From Spirogloea muscicola (Eukaryota > Streptophyta > Zygnematophyceae > Spirogloeales > Spirogloeaceae): 23,244 nt of DNA. A program made the position numbers and the translations under genes. Of this stretch, positions 1-9,960 are shown piece by piece. The notes below the pieces were generated by a model. It was not told where the DNA came from. It did not search any database and saw only the letters and a list, made by a program, of their open reading frames with translations. Position 1 is the stretch's first letter; the number at the start of each line of letters is the position of its first letter. The stretch spans positions 246,120 to 269,363 of the forward strand of contig WELB01000066.1 of assembly GCA_009602725.1 (NCBI GenBank), written 5' to 3'.

Positions 1-3000
1 CCGCCGCCATGGCCGACGCCGCCGTAGCCGCCGGAGGAGCCGCGCGAGCCGCGCCGATCCCTGGACCGGCGCCCGACGAGATCGTCGTTCCCGTCCTGGA
101 CTCCATCGGTGCACCGGCACTCCATCTGATCTGGGTTGTCAATGCTTGACCGTTAATTGACTGCTTCATTTATGCTGATAACATGACCTGCGGCTGCGTC
201 TCCAGGCGTGCGGCTGCTCATGAAGATGGGATGGCGGCACGGGCGGGCCGTCGGGCCGGCGCACGTCTCCACCGGCGACAAGGCGCGGCGCGTGGCGCGG
301 CGGGCGATGCTGGCGCTGGCCAGGGCCGGGGGCTCCGATGGCAGCGGCGCAGCAGCCGAGGCGATGGAGGCCGGAGGCAGGGAGGGCGGCGAGCGAGGAG
401 AGGAGGAGGAGGAGGAGGAGGAGGAGCTGCCGCCGGCGCCACGGAGCACGCCGGCGTACATCCTGCAGCCCAAGACAGACTTCCACGGCCTCGGCTTCAA
501 TCCCTTCCGCGCCGCTCCAGAGTTCCGCGCCGCCAAGCGGGCCAAGGCCGGCGGCAGCGGCGGCAGCGGCGGCGGCAGAGGAGGGCGTGGGAAAGTGCGC
601 ATGGGCGGCGGCTTTGGCATCGGGGCTCTGGAGGAGGTCGGCGTCGAGGATGAGGACGTGTACGACGCGCAGGACGTGCCGGACTTCGAGATTGGTGGCT
701 CTGACGACGAGGACGAGGAGGAGGAGGGAAGGAGGACAGCCGCCGGCAGCCGCCGGCGGCCGGTGGAGGAGGCGGGAGGAGCAGCAATGAGCGCGTCCCA
801 TGCACTGCCGGGGTTCCGCATCGCGGCCACTACTGCTGCCAATGACATCGAGCTGTGAGGCAACTCCACCTCCATTAGTCTCCGCTTTCCTTGAGCCCAG
901 ATCTGTGCTATACATGCCTGGCCACTGAACCCACAACTATGAGATCAAATGTCACTTTGTAAGCGTGGCACTCCAGATTCCACATGGAAAGTATGTTATT
1001 TCCTACTTTAAGTTAGGGTGCCAGCAAGTTGATCATGGTTCATTATCCATCAGCCTATAGGATTCTGAGCCTGACTGAAGTCTAACTCCCTTTGAGATTG
1101 CAAGACTGACATGGATCATTATACATCCTTCAAATGCTGAAGGACGAGTCAGCAGTGCATCATGCAGCAAGTGTTTGTGGAGGGTTTAGGGTTTGGGGTT
1201 AGAAAGCCTGGTTCTTTTCACTGAGTGTTGTGTAGCTTCGTTTCACCTGCTGGCAGGAGCAGGACTGGGAACCGTAAGCATTATTTGGGATGTTCAATGT
1301 AACACGAGCTAAGTAGTGTTTGTCAAATTCACCTTGTATTGTTGCCAGGTTCCCGCCCCCAGTGGTGCCGCCGTCGTTCGTGCCAGTGCATACATTTGCA
1401 GAGCCGCTACGGCCAGCGACCGCAGCGCCGCCGTTGCCGGCCGCGGCACCGGACTCGCCGAGCCTGCTGGCTGCGGTGCAGGGCATGGCAGCCTTCATTG
1501 CGCGCGGCGGGCGTGCTGCTGAGGCCCTCGCGCGCGAGCGGCACGCTGGCGACCCGCTGTTTGCCTTCCTATCTGGCGGTGAGGGCGCGGACTACTATCG
1601 GCGGCGCGTCTGGGAGGCCCAGCAGGCGGCGGCGGCCATGGCAAGCAGTGGTAGTAGCAGCCTCGCTCAGCCGCTCGACGACTTCGGGGGCCAAGGCGAG
1701 GGCCGGGGTAGGCGCCACCGGCTGGACGCGCAGGGCCGGGGCGAGATGCTCGGCGAGCGGCCGCTGAAGCACGAGCCGGTGGCGGCCCCAGTGGCTCCGT
1801 CGGTGGTGCCAGCGGAGGACATCGCGCGAGTGCAAGCGCAGCTGGCCAGCCAGTTCACACGCGGCCACACGCAGGTTCACGGCCGGCCTGTTCTGCATGT
1901 TGACCTGAAGCACTCTGAGATAGTAACAGCACTCTGTAACAGTATCATCAACAGTAACAGTCAATACCAAAAATTGTTATGTTTGACACGTGAGACAGTC
2001 AATAGTCCAAAAATTGTTATGTTTGACACGTGAGACTTAAGCATGCGAATCTCAACGACAAAAACTGCATCGAACTCTTCTTCAGCAGTCTTGACCTCCA
2101 AGTTGGTGTTAACAGCTAACCATGTCACCTGAGCTGGGTGTGGCAGGACATGGACGCAACGGCGGCCTGCGTGCCATATGCAGGCGAGCCCGCGAAGCAG
2201 GCGCGGTATGAGGCGTTCGTGGTGGAACGAGAGAAGGGCAGCCTGAGCCAGCGCCAGGACGGCAGCGGCGCCAGCGGCGAGGCTGCCGAGTTCGAGCGCA
2301 CCTGGCGCATGCTGCGCGGCCCAGGGGCTACGCAGACGCCGGTGGCCATCATTCGCCCCGCAGATGGCACTGCCTCTGAGCTCTCAGTCATGCTCGGCAG
2401 CCGCTTCGCCTCTGCGAGCGTCGAGGTTTCTGCGCCGCTGGTGAGCTGATGCTCCCTGACGCCTGACAGCCCTCATCTCAGACCTCTCAACCTTCTGGAA
2501 ATCAGTTAGCACCCTCTACGTTCTGACTTGTGGTTACTGAGCGGGTGACCTCGGCAGCAGGTTGATTGTAATTTGTCAATGTGCTTGCCTTTGTACTTGG
2601 CCACTCAGGCCCTTCATCACTCAAGATAAACTCCAATCTCTCAACTTAACTTGTATCCATGACCCTTTCTTCCAAAGCGTAGCCACTGACTCATTGTGAA
2701 TTATAAATAAGTGAATGCTAGACACTAAGCTCGGCTTTTGGGCGCAGCCCACAGGGCTGGTCACGGCAGCCCAGGCGCAGGCGCTGTTGACAGCGCCGAC
2801 AGCGAGCAGCATCGAGAATTCATCAGCCGCAAAGAGTCATCCCTGGCGGGAGGAGGTGGCCTGGCGGCCAAACTCCCTGCTCTGCCGGCGCTTCAGCATA
2901 CCAGACCCGTACGCGGGAAAGGTACCACAGCTTATACCATTTCTTGGCAATCAATGTGGAGGATTCAACCTAAGCATTGTATGATTATCATCCAGATTCA

Positions 3001-4990
3001 GTACTCATTTTGTGTATTTGTTAGACCATCTTTCTATAATATACTGGTATCCGTCTTATTCATGGCAGCCAAAGGTCAAAGTATTTGAAGGCCGTATTAT
3101 CAGCAAACCTTAAACTTTGCTGGATGTGGGGAACTAACAGTTCAGAGCTTCTAAATGCGAATGTCATATTCTCTTTAACACATAGTAAAAGCACAAGCTC
3201 ACTGTGAGCCTTGTGACTTAGCATCATCAGGACATGAGGACATGAGAGTCAGACTTGTGTATCTCTCTACTTCCCTGTTCCCTATATAAAGGGTCCAGTT
3301 TATAGGAAAAAGTAGCTAACTCTGTGCTAGATTACTGAGCTCCCCAGCTTTTTGCTTGATGCCACCTCCCAGGCCCCTCCACCGGCAAAGCCAAGGAGCC
3401 GCACAGAGTCTTTCACGCTTGGCTCAGGAGCAGCAGCCGTGGAGTCTCCCGCCCTTTTGGGGGCTCTGGCTCTGCCGGCGCCTCCATCCTCGCCGCCTGC
3501 GAACGTTGTTGAGGAGCTGCTGAGGAGCAAGGACTCGGACGAGGCAGCGCCGCAGTCATTTGAGCCCCTGCCAGAAAAGCCAATTGATCTCTACAAGGTA
3601 GCCCCTTGCTATATACTTGAGCACGCTTAGAGATCGCCACAACTACAATGATATTGAAGACCACGTAGTAACCCCGCTTGACCTGGAGTGAAGGAAGTAT
3701 AGATATGTGTCCCTTAATCCTTCAATAAAGACCAGCTTACATGCTCACTGGTAGATCTTGGGCGTCTCTGAGCATCTTGTGTAACTTGTGCTAATTTTAC
3801 TAGCTTATGAGCAGGAGGAATACATCACAGATGTAAACAAGGCAAATTCATCTGATAGAGTTGCTTCTTCCTGCACTTACCCAACTGTAGCCGTTCTGTG
3901 TATCAAATGATTACAAATCTTCATGTGCTTCCTACAATTGACAGGCAATCTTCTCCGATGAGGACTCAGATGTGGATGAGGCCGAGGGCGGCTTAGCAGT
4001 AACATCGTCGTCTGCTGTGACGGCTGCGGGTCCCGCCGGCCCGGAGCAGAGCGAGGCTGCCGTGGCGAGTGCCGTGGCAGGCGCGGCTCTGAACAGGCTC
4101 GTGGCCGGGGACTTTCTGGAGTCCCTCGGCAAGGAGCTGGGCCTCGACGTCCCCACACCGGAGGCCGCCGCTGCCGCTGGCCTTGCCTCGTCGGCGGCGC
4201 AGCAGCTGGCAGCGTCGCAGGCGAGGAGGGACAAGGAGAGGCGCAGGGCTGCAGAGCCAAGTGTGCGAGACCTGGCGGAGGGCAAGGCTGCGGCCTTCTT
4301 CAGGCCAGCAGCTGCCGGTCCAGGAGCGGCCGGCCCGGCGACAGTGGATGGTCGAGGCGGCGCTGCGCTTGGCCACAGAAGGGAGGCAACCATTGGGGAA
4401 CTTCAGGAGGAGCGCAGCAGCGCCGGGCTGCTTGGACTTGCGCAAGCGTCTGGCAGTGGGAGGGACACCGAGAAGGCCGTTGGTACAGGAACTGGTAAGT
4501 CTGCTCCAAGCGGCAGCCGGAGCGGCAGCGGCAGCAGCAGCAGCAGCAGCCTCTTGGACAGCTCGGAGGTCGAGAGGGAGCAGCGGCGGAGGCGCCGGCA
4601 GGAGCGCAAGTGCCACAAGGAGCGCAAGGAGCGGCGGCATGGCAAGCGCCGGTCGCGCTCTGGCAGCAAGAAGTCCGCCAAGGTACTGGTCCAGGTCCTC
4701 ATCTTTTGCCTTGCACAAAGTGCATGTTAGCGAAGCTGGTCACAAGACTAGCAACGCGTCCATTTCCTCATGTATTGAAGGCCGTGTGTACAATGCAGAT
4801 CTGAAAGCAAGTGCGCAGAGCTCTGATATTTTGAGGCCTTGAAGGCCAGCTTTGACTTGGGTACTTCTGTGCTCTGTACCAGTTGGAGGAGGGGGCAAGC
4901 TCCAAGAACGGCCGAGGCCACAAGGAGGAGAGACGCCACAAGCGTCGTCGGCGCCGTAGCCACAAGGAAGTACTTGTGGGTGCGGCATGA
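1..4990 (+). CDS. TGH: G-patch/SURP splicing-factor protein, TOUGH/GPATCH1 family (5' partial)
   Basis: Nuclear RNA-binding protein family associated with the spliceosome; plant TOUGH also acts in small-RNA biogenesis (family knowledge). Exons read: <1-108, 206-854, 1349-1874, 2147-2440, 2748-2921, 3373-3597, 3945-4682, 4883-4990. Every border is GT-AG and all phases agree (1, 2, then 0), giving 939 residues in the window. In order I see the plant-like lead PIPGPAPDEIVVPVLDSIG, the G-patch core VRLLMKMGWRHGRAVGP, an acidic D/E run, the GFGIGALEE and DVYDAQD motifs, FPPPVVPPSFVPVHTF, a SURP module (FIARGGRAAEALARER to FAFLSGGEGADYY), RGEMLGERPL, the EPAKQARYEAF block, RPNSLLCRRFSIPDPYAG, PIDLYKAIFSDEDSD, and a Lys/Arg/His-rich tail ending at TGA 4988-4990. 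The usual N-terminal region of about 100 residues is absent, so the start lies upstream and the ATG at 9 is probably internal. Family assignment is near certain; single exon borders are very likely. Confidence 0.93.
1182..1200 (+). repeat. Interstitial plant-type telomere-like repeat
   Basis: About two and a half TTTAGGG-type units (GGGTTTAGGGTTTGGGGTT) lie inside the intron 855-1348 of the G-patch gene. Read on the minus strand they resemble the telo-box AAACCCTA found in some plant promoters and first introns. The tract is too short to mark an old chromosome end, and function is unknown. Confidence 0.5.
1959..2036. repeat. Tandem duplication of about 38-40 bp in an intron
   Basis: Two adjacent copies begin AGTCAATA and end TTTGACACGTGAGAC. 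The second copy has a 2-bp difference near its start, and the rest is nearly identical. They lie in the intron 1875-2146 of the G-patch gene. Each carries a CACGTG hexamer, the core of a plant G-box, but an intronic position makes regulation only a guess. The near identity suggests a recent duplication. Confidence 0.8.
3283..3290 (+). promoter_or_regulatory. TATA-box-like sequence inside an intron
   Basis: TATATAAA, within CCTATATAAAGGG, lies in the intron 2922-3372 of the G-patch gene, 83 bases before the next exon. It matches the TATA consensus well. No open frame other than the host gene starts just downstream, so an internal promoter is only a possibility. Confidence 0.2.
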
Positions 4991-5800
4991 TGTAGCTGAC
5001 GCTCTGCGGTGCACTGCCAATGAACTTTGAGCAACATTATTTGCTTGACCGAGGTTAGGAACAACTGCAAGGGTGCCATTGTCTTTCTAATGTCAGTCTT
5101 GCTAACAGTTAATGAAAAGCAATGGTCCAATCATCAGATACAAGTGATGTACAAAACGTCCAACGAACCCATCCTAGCCCCATGGAGACAGAAGTGAAAG
5201 TCTTCACTTCACTTGACTTAAGAACATGATTTGATGGCAGACTACTTAGCACCTAGAGCTTGTACATGAGACTACACCACTTGTATTCATACTGCTCTCC
5301 CAGTAGACAAACAATACAGAGAGAAAATATGTTGAGAGCAATTCGAGATGCATCTGCTTCAGATTGCTTCTACTGCCCGTCTGAATGCAGTGCAAGGCAG
5401 TCCGAAAGTCGTAAGCAAGAGCCGACTTTGTGATGACGCTAATGCCTCAAGCAGCACAGTGCATGCTACAACAAGTAGTGCATAGGAGTCAAAGTAGCTG
5501 TAAGGAGCGTGACTGCATGCTGCCTTGCATCAAGGGTGCAAGGGTTTGTGAGCAATGAGCAGCAGCAAGCAGTTCCAGTGTCCCGCTTATATCCAGGTGT
5601 GCAGATTGGCCATTTCGCTGTCCACTTCGAGTGACATAATCTTGAGGTCGTGTGCGAGGCACTTCATTTTCGTCAAGGGCTTGCAATGAGGCGGATTGAG
5701 ACCTCAGCTGTCTTCAAGGGGACCAATGGCTGTAAGAGGTCAGCCCAGGCGGAATGGACAAGGTCCGACGGGGCCGGAAGTGTTTAAACACACAGCTATC
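4991..5800. other. Spacer between G-patch gene and retrotransposon; no gene seen
   Basis: This stretch holds the 3' flank of the G-patch gene and moderately A+T-rich DNA. The reading frames in it are short, lack recognisable motifs and have no flanking splice signals that would join them. I see no RNA gene. The left limit of the retrotransposon relic is not resolved and could fall inside this stretch. Confidence 0.5.
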
Positions 5801-6511
5801 CAAGTACCACAAAGGATGGTCACTTAGCAACCTCTAGTAAGCAGCCGTAAGTCAGAAAGACTAGCAACCAACTGAGAGGTCTCGTTTCAGATGAAAGACA
5901 GCAGAAGGACAAGGTAGTCTTATAGGTCCCGCGTATGAAAAGCAGAGGGCCGAGAACTAGGCCGCCCATGTGGGCGTGCCTCGCCTTTCGGTAGTCATGA
6001 GGAGGCGCAAGAACCATGAAAGAGAGAAGGCGCATGGAAATATAGGGAGGCCAATGTAAGCCTATACACTGTTCAGGCAAAAGCTAGCAAAAGCACCATA
6101 AGGTGAACTATGCTGACCATCCAAGGGACGATAAGTCTTTCCCCCTTGCCATCGATGTCCACGGGGCGTTTGGTTCTCAGTAGCTCGAGTTCCTGCACCG
6201 GCTCTCGGCAGCCTGTGTCCGCCGTTAGCACGGGGAGCAGGCCGATTCCAGGGCATCGACCGTCGGCAGGGTCAGCAAGGGGAGCTGCCCGGCTTCAACG
6301 CTGTCGTGCCACCTGGTGTCGGTTGCTACTTAACGTCGATAGGACAGAGTTGTGTGAATTTCTGGTGACAAGACAGAGTCGACATGACCGACAACGGCAA
6401 GCATTGTGAAAGGAAATAGAAAACGAGAGAATTGGACAATACTTGCTTTGAAATGAGATAGAAAGTGTAGTATCGGAGTGAGAAGGTCACTGGAGCTTGT
6501 TATGGATGTTA
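5800..6511 (-). repeat. Probable 3' LTR of the gypsy element (left limit approximate)
   Basis: Directly after the polypurine tract on the minus strand the sequence begins TAACATCCATAACAAG, the place where a 3' LTR should start. No coding features follow. Part of it (6024-6079) reappears in diverged form at 18985-19049, as expected of a dispersed LTR. Without the second LTR, neither its length nor its terminal dinucleotides can be fixed. Confidence 0.45.
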
Positions 6512-6535
6512 CCCCCCCCAATTACCCCCCCCCCC
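6512..6535 (-). other. Polypurine tract (second-strand primer site) of the gypsy element
   Basis: On the minus strand there is a run of 11 G, then TAATT, then a run of 8 G, starting three bases after the TAG stop of the PHD-encoding frame and ending where LTR-like sequence begins. In LTR retrotransposons such a tract sits immediately upstream of the 3' LTR and primes plus-strand DNA synthesis. Its closeness to the PHD frame argues that the PHD segment belongs to the element. Confidence 0.65.
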
Positions 6536-6537
6536 AA

Positions 6538-6732
6538 CTATGAGACCTGACCAGGTCGCAGAGTTGGGTCAGCATCCACACAAGCTGTGCAAAACCAATC
6601 ATCGGAAGGAACACTTGTGAGTGGCGGTGTTAAACAAAGAATATGACACCCGTTGTTGCAAGCAGAACACAACAGCATAGTGGCTGCTTGGTCTTCCCGA
6701 TGACAAATTTCGCAAGACAAATGCGCAGAAAC
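6538..6732 (-). pseudogene. PHD finger encoded at the C-terminal end of gypsy pol
   Basis: The minus-strand frame encodes a complete C4HC3 zinc finger: CEIC, LLCSAC, GCHILCL followed by the usual PPL, then DDWFCTAC. PHD fingers commonly read histone-tail modifications (family knowledge). The frame is the same as that of the integrase C-terminal part, separated only by one TGA at 6733-6735, and it ends at a TAG next to the polypurine tract. The likely original arrangement is therefore an integrase with a C-terminal PHD finger, now cut by a single stop. Alternatives are genuine stop readthrough or splicing, since a GTGAGT overlaps the TGA. All eight zinc ligands are intact despite decay nearby. 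Confidence 0.7.
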
Positions 6733-7924
6733 TCACTGCCTGGTAGGATTGATTGTAGTGTCAATGTTTGATAAATGACAGGGTGTGACGTTCTGTATGT
6801 GATCAGGACATTCCCTGCCACATGAGCCCTGTAAGCGAATGATGCCTGAATTGTTCTTGCCAACAACCTTGTATATAGAAGGACCTGTAGAGGCATCAAG
6901 TGCATCTTGAGGCTTCACCTTGAGGTATACATCATCATTGACGGCAATTGTCTGATGTTTGGTTTGATAATTACAACTGCGAATCGTAGCATACCGTTGG
7001 GTACCGCGGTGTGGAGCGATACAGAAATTATCCAAAGCAATAGGCATATGACGTTTAAATAAACGGCCCCGCTCAGTACAAACTTTGATCCAGGTTTTCG
7101 GATAATCAAGGTCAACTATCTCCGTGACGACAGCTTGAAAACTTACTGGAATGACTGGATGACTTCCGTAGAGAAGAAAGTACGGGCTACAGGCCGACAA
7201 AGACTTCTGTTTGGACATTCGATATCCCATGATAAGCCATGGCAGGAACTTGATCCACCTTTCTGTGCCTTTGCGAAGAGCATACTTGGTCAGACCACGT
7301 TTGATAGTCTGAAACATGCGTTCCGCTAAGCCATCAGCTTGGGGGTGGTCTCGTGAGGTTAGTCGATGGTCAATAAAAGCTTGGTCAAGGAGACGTTGAA
7401 AGTCACCCTTGATCGGTGAGTACCTCAGCACAAGCGCCAAATCTGGATAATACTTGGTCCAAGAAGGCCTCAGCGACGTGTACACTAGACTTGGTAGAAA
7501 TAATGACCACCTCAACCCATTTGGTGAAATGCTCAATCATGATTAACACAGAGGGTCTATGTTTACCCAAACGCAGGGGACCAGCCAAATCCAAATCCAC
7601 CGATAAAACAAGCCGTGTGGGCAATGGATGAAGTTGAGGTGACTTTCGTGGAAGAGTACTTCGAATGCGATCACATTCCTCGCAGGTAGATAGAACATGT
7701 TCTACAATATTTGTGATGCCAGACCACCAGTATATAGTGGCCAACAGACTGATAGTGCGCTTGACTCCAAAATGCCCTAAGGAGGCATAAAGATCGTGCA
7801 CAGTTTGTGTCCGCACTGCAGGTGGTGGAACGATCTGATCGCCGTATTCAGCACCTGGTTTGATAAGTTGTGAAGCAATCCATACATAATGGCGTGCTCG
7901 GTGTTTTATCTTATCCTTCTGCAT
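6733..7924 (-). pseudogene. Ty3/gypsy integrase (frameshifted)
   Basis: Integrase inserts retroelement cDNA into the host chromosome. The N-terminal zinc-binding domain shows HDLYASLGHFG followed by CEEC (HHCC type). The catalytic core shows the three acidic residues in SVDLDLAG, LTDQG and GLAERMF, with AEAFLDQVLSRFG between the first two. The frame breaks near 7403-7425, straight after LTDQG; the N-terminal part continues 7924-7403 and the C-terminal part lies in another frame to the TGA at 6733. The break looks like a small indel in a run of Gs, either decay or a sequencing error. The C-terminal part ends with CPDHIQNVTPCHLSNID, in the position where chromoviruses usually carry a chromodomain. 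A second break lies just upstream, near 7905. Confidence 0.85.
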
Positions 7925-8240
7925 TGTTGTAGTCGGGAGGATATATACCAGTAGAATAACTGAAAAACTGGTGCATCCAACCAGACATCTTTTGAAAAGA
8001 AGGTATCGTCAGGGATGTCGAGAGCGTATGCTGAATAATTGTGATGTGTGGATCACCTCAGAGCATGAGCTAGCTGAGAAGGAAATACTGTCTTTTGCCA
8101 CATAGCCATGTGAGCAAGTGGGTTGGAATCAGCATCAGGAATTGGACTACGACTCGGAGCATCGGCGTCCAAATTTTGAATACCGGGACGATGAACAATT
8201 GTGAAGTCATACTCCTGGAATTGAATTTACTCAGCGTGAC
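7925..8240 (-). pseudogene. RNase H C-terminal remnant and linker of gypsy pol
   Basis: A minus-strand frame from about 8220 to the TGA at 8053 reads QEYDFTIVHRPGIQNLDADA, the typical end of the gypsy RNase H domain, followed by PSRSPIPDADSNPLAH. After the stop, the same frame continues with IPDDTFFSKDVWLDAP, plausible linker sequence before the integrase. A TAA just before QEYDF and the stop at 8053 show decay. The reverse transcriptase and the rest of RNase H, expected at higher coordinates, are missing, so the element is truncated here. Confidence 0.75.
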
Positions 8241-8398
8241 GAGAAAAATTCATTATGTTATTGATTATGCTAGCTCCAGTAAGGCCAGTAACCGATCGTT
8301 GCCCAATGAAGGGTCTTTTGTCAGTACTGTATGCTCACAAAGATGCACTCACTCAATACAAGCGTTGAGGGTAAAGCAAGATCACGTGTGTCTTGCCA

Positions 8399-8658
8399 AT
8401 GCACCGGTTTACGTACTGGTCGACGGAAATCACCGGTGGAAGGCTCTTCAGCAGACGACCTGACGCGCCCGCCCGTGCCTTCCTGGCTCGTCCGGGACTC
8501 TCGTTTGATGTCCGCTGGTTGTTCAGCGGTGGCGGCGGCGGAGACAGCGGCAACAGCAGCGGCGACGACGGCAGCGACAATGGCAGCGACAACGACAGCA
8601 GCGGCGGCGGCGGCGGAGGCGGCGGCAGCGAGTCGGCTGAAAGGAAGAGACTTCACCA
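8399..8658 (+). pseudogene. Orphan first-exon-like ORF with organelle-presequence look and Gly/Asp/Ser run
   Basis: From ATG 8399 the frame reads a start rich in Arg and Ala and poor in acidic residues (LFSRRPDAPARAFLARPG), then FDVRWLFSGGGGG, a low-complexity Gly/Ser/Asp stretch and SAERKRLHQ, followed by a usable donor (CAA|GTAAAA). Such a start resembles mitochondrial or plastid targeting sequences with a cleavage-like RWLFS. No convincing partner exon follows before the next gene at 10282. It may be a truncated gene or captured exon beside the broken end of the retrotransposon, or chance coding of a simple repeat. No homologue is recognised. Confidence 0.25.
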
Positions 8659-8771
8659 AGTAAAACTACTCGGTCTCAGCCCTCCGCTCGCTTATCTTCG
8701 GTCGGAAAGAATGGTTCTGTTTTCTTTGGAGCAGGCTCTTCGGCCCATTTGGCTCACCCTCCACCCTCGAT

Positions 8772-8847
8772 CCCAAGGCCAGTGTAGCCTGAGACCGCTA
8801 TTTCCGACCTGCCCCTCTACCCTTAATCCCAAGGCCAGTGTAGCCTG
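8772..8847. repeat. Short direct repeat, 20 bp, 56 bp apart
   Basis: CCCAAGGCCAGTGTAGCCTG occurs at 8772-8791 and 8828-8847, followed in both cases by closely similar sequence (GAGACCGCTATT and GGATTGCTATT). This indicates a small local duplication in the spacer between the retrotransposon and the DOMON gene. Confidence 0.75.
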
Positions 8848-9480
8848 GGATTGCTATTCCCTCACCCTTTCACCTTTACCCGCCGCTAGCCTGGCCGGTA
8901 CCCGCCTTCGCTCGTCAAGGTGGGTCATCCCCATCGGAGCGGGCTTCGGCTTCTCTTTGGGCTTTTTGAGTGGTTTCAGGCTGTAGGATGGGGCTGCCTC
9001 TTGGCCCAGCGGCAGATACGCACGGTGTTTGAGTGGTTGGGATGGTAGGATGGGGTTGGCCTGTTGATACGAAATCGACGGTTTCAAAGGCAGATTCACA
9101 CTTACTCGACCGGAGCTGAGCTGAAAGTACTGTTTACGAATTCAGTTTCATGTTATATAGATAGGTGACGTGCCTCAGATACCCTACGTGTACAGCCACC
9201 TCACATGCCTTGTCAGATCGACATCAATGAGCCATCGACAGGATATCTCATGACAACGCTGCCAGGTCGCTTGCCCAGGTGTTCCGAATGCAGCTGTCTA
9301 TCTCCTTCCAACTTTCCCTGGCTCACGCAGTGCGCTTCCGGGCAGGCCATGCTATGGCTGCTGCTTCTGGATCTCGTCAGGGTGCCTCATTTCCAGCTGT
9401 GAGTTGCTTCGACTTGCTGCTGCTAACTCGGGGTTACTAAGCTCCCATCCGCTGTAGTCTCGTGCCTAGCTGTGTGTTTA
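8848..9480. other. Spacer without a recognisable gene
   Basis: Frames here are short and without family motifs. The element GTAGGATGGGG occurs at about 8984 and again near 9046. It is the reverse complement of CCCCATCCTAC-like sequence in the repeat array downstream (near 9546 and 9839), so inverted fragments of the same repeat family flank this spacer. Confidence 0.4.
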
Positions 9481-9960
9481 AGGCGCCTTTCGGCTCTTTG
9501 GACCTAGTCCACTCTTTTTGGGCTGGTTGTGCAAAGCCCACAGCGCCATCCTACCCAAGCTCTGAGACAGCACTATTGGCCCATTCGGACCTTGTCAAAT
9601 CTTCTCGGGCTGGCTGTTAACAGCCCTTGCCCACTTTGTAAGAGCCACTCTCTTTCACAGCCACTGCTATTCTTCTCATCTGGCCCCTTCGAAGTCTGTT
9701 CGTTCTTTTCTGCCTGGGCTGGCCAATCACAGCCATCGCCCTCTATGGAAATATTATGATTCCTATATCACGAATAGTCTTCCAGCAGCTAGTTTTTCGG
9801 ATATGCGGCTCCTCAGTCATAGTGATTGAGCAGTTCATCCTACCCCAGTTCTGAGATAGCGCTTTTGGTCCCTTCGTAATTTGGCCCCTTCGAACCTTGT
9901 CATTTCTTTTCGGGCTGGCTTATCATGGCCCTCGCCCCCATTGTGAGAGCCACTCCTTAT
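9481..9960. repeat. Degenerate tandem repeat array of about 90-110 bp units with hairpin cores
   Basis: GGGCTGG occurs at 9520, 9607, 9716 and 9912, spacings 87, 109 and 196 (about two units). The flanks recur: a CTTTCGG or CTTCGAA-type stretch before each core, and TGAGAGCCACTC or TAAGAGCCACTC after the units at 9607 and 9912. The longest match is between about 9541-9650 and 9831-9955. Each core can pair with a nearby complement, for example GGGCTG with CAGCCC at 9607-9626. The array ends roughly 320 bp before the DOMON gene start, so it may overlap its promoter. Confidence 0.6.

Larger units (their letters stand above)
5800..8240 (-). mobile_element. Decayed, 5'-truncated Ty3/gypsy LTR retrotransposon
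   Basis: Reading on the minus strand (descending coordinates), I see the end of RNase H, a zinc-binding and DDE integrase, a PHD finger, a G-rich polypurine tract and then probable 3' LTR sequence. RNase H before integrase within pol is the Ty3/gypsy order. Gag, protease, reverse transcriptase and the 5' LTR are missing; recognisable element sequence stops near 8240. Several stops and at least two frame breaks show that it is inactive. The lower boundary is uncertain because no matching 5' LTR or target-site duplication is available. Confidence 0.85.

Noticed and set aside
153-936. Long minus-strand frames rich in Ser, Pro, Ala and Leu opposite the G-patch exon
   Set aside because: They mirror the GC-rich exon and its GAG repeats. 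The plus strand has clear family motifs and matching splice phases.
3993-4718. 241-codon minus-strand frame, Leu/Ala/Pro-rich
   Set aside because: It lies opposite the exon 3945-4682 of the G-patch gene, whose plus-strand frame holds AIFSDEDSD and the basic tail, and has no motif of its own.
6110-6409. 99-codon plus-strand frame inside the probable LTR
   Set aside because: LTR sequence on the other strand explains the region better, and the frame shows no motif.
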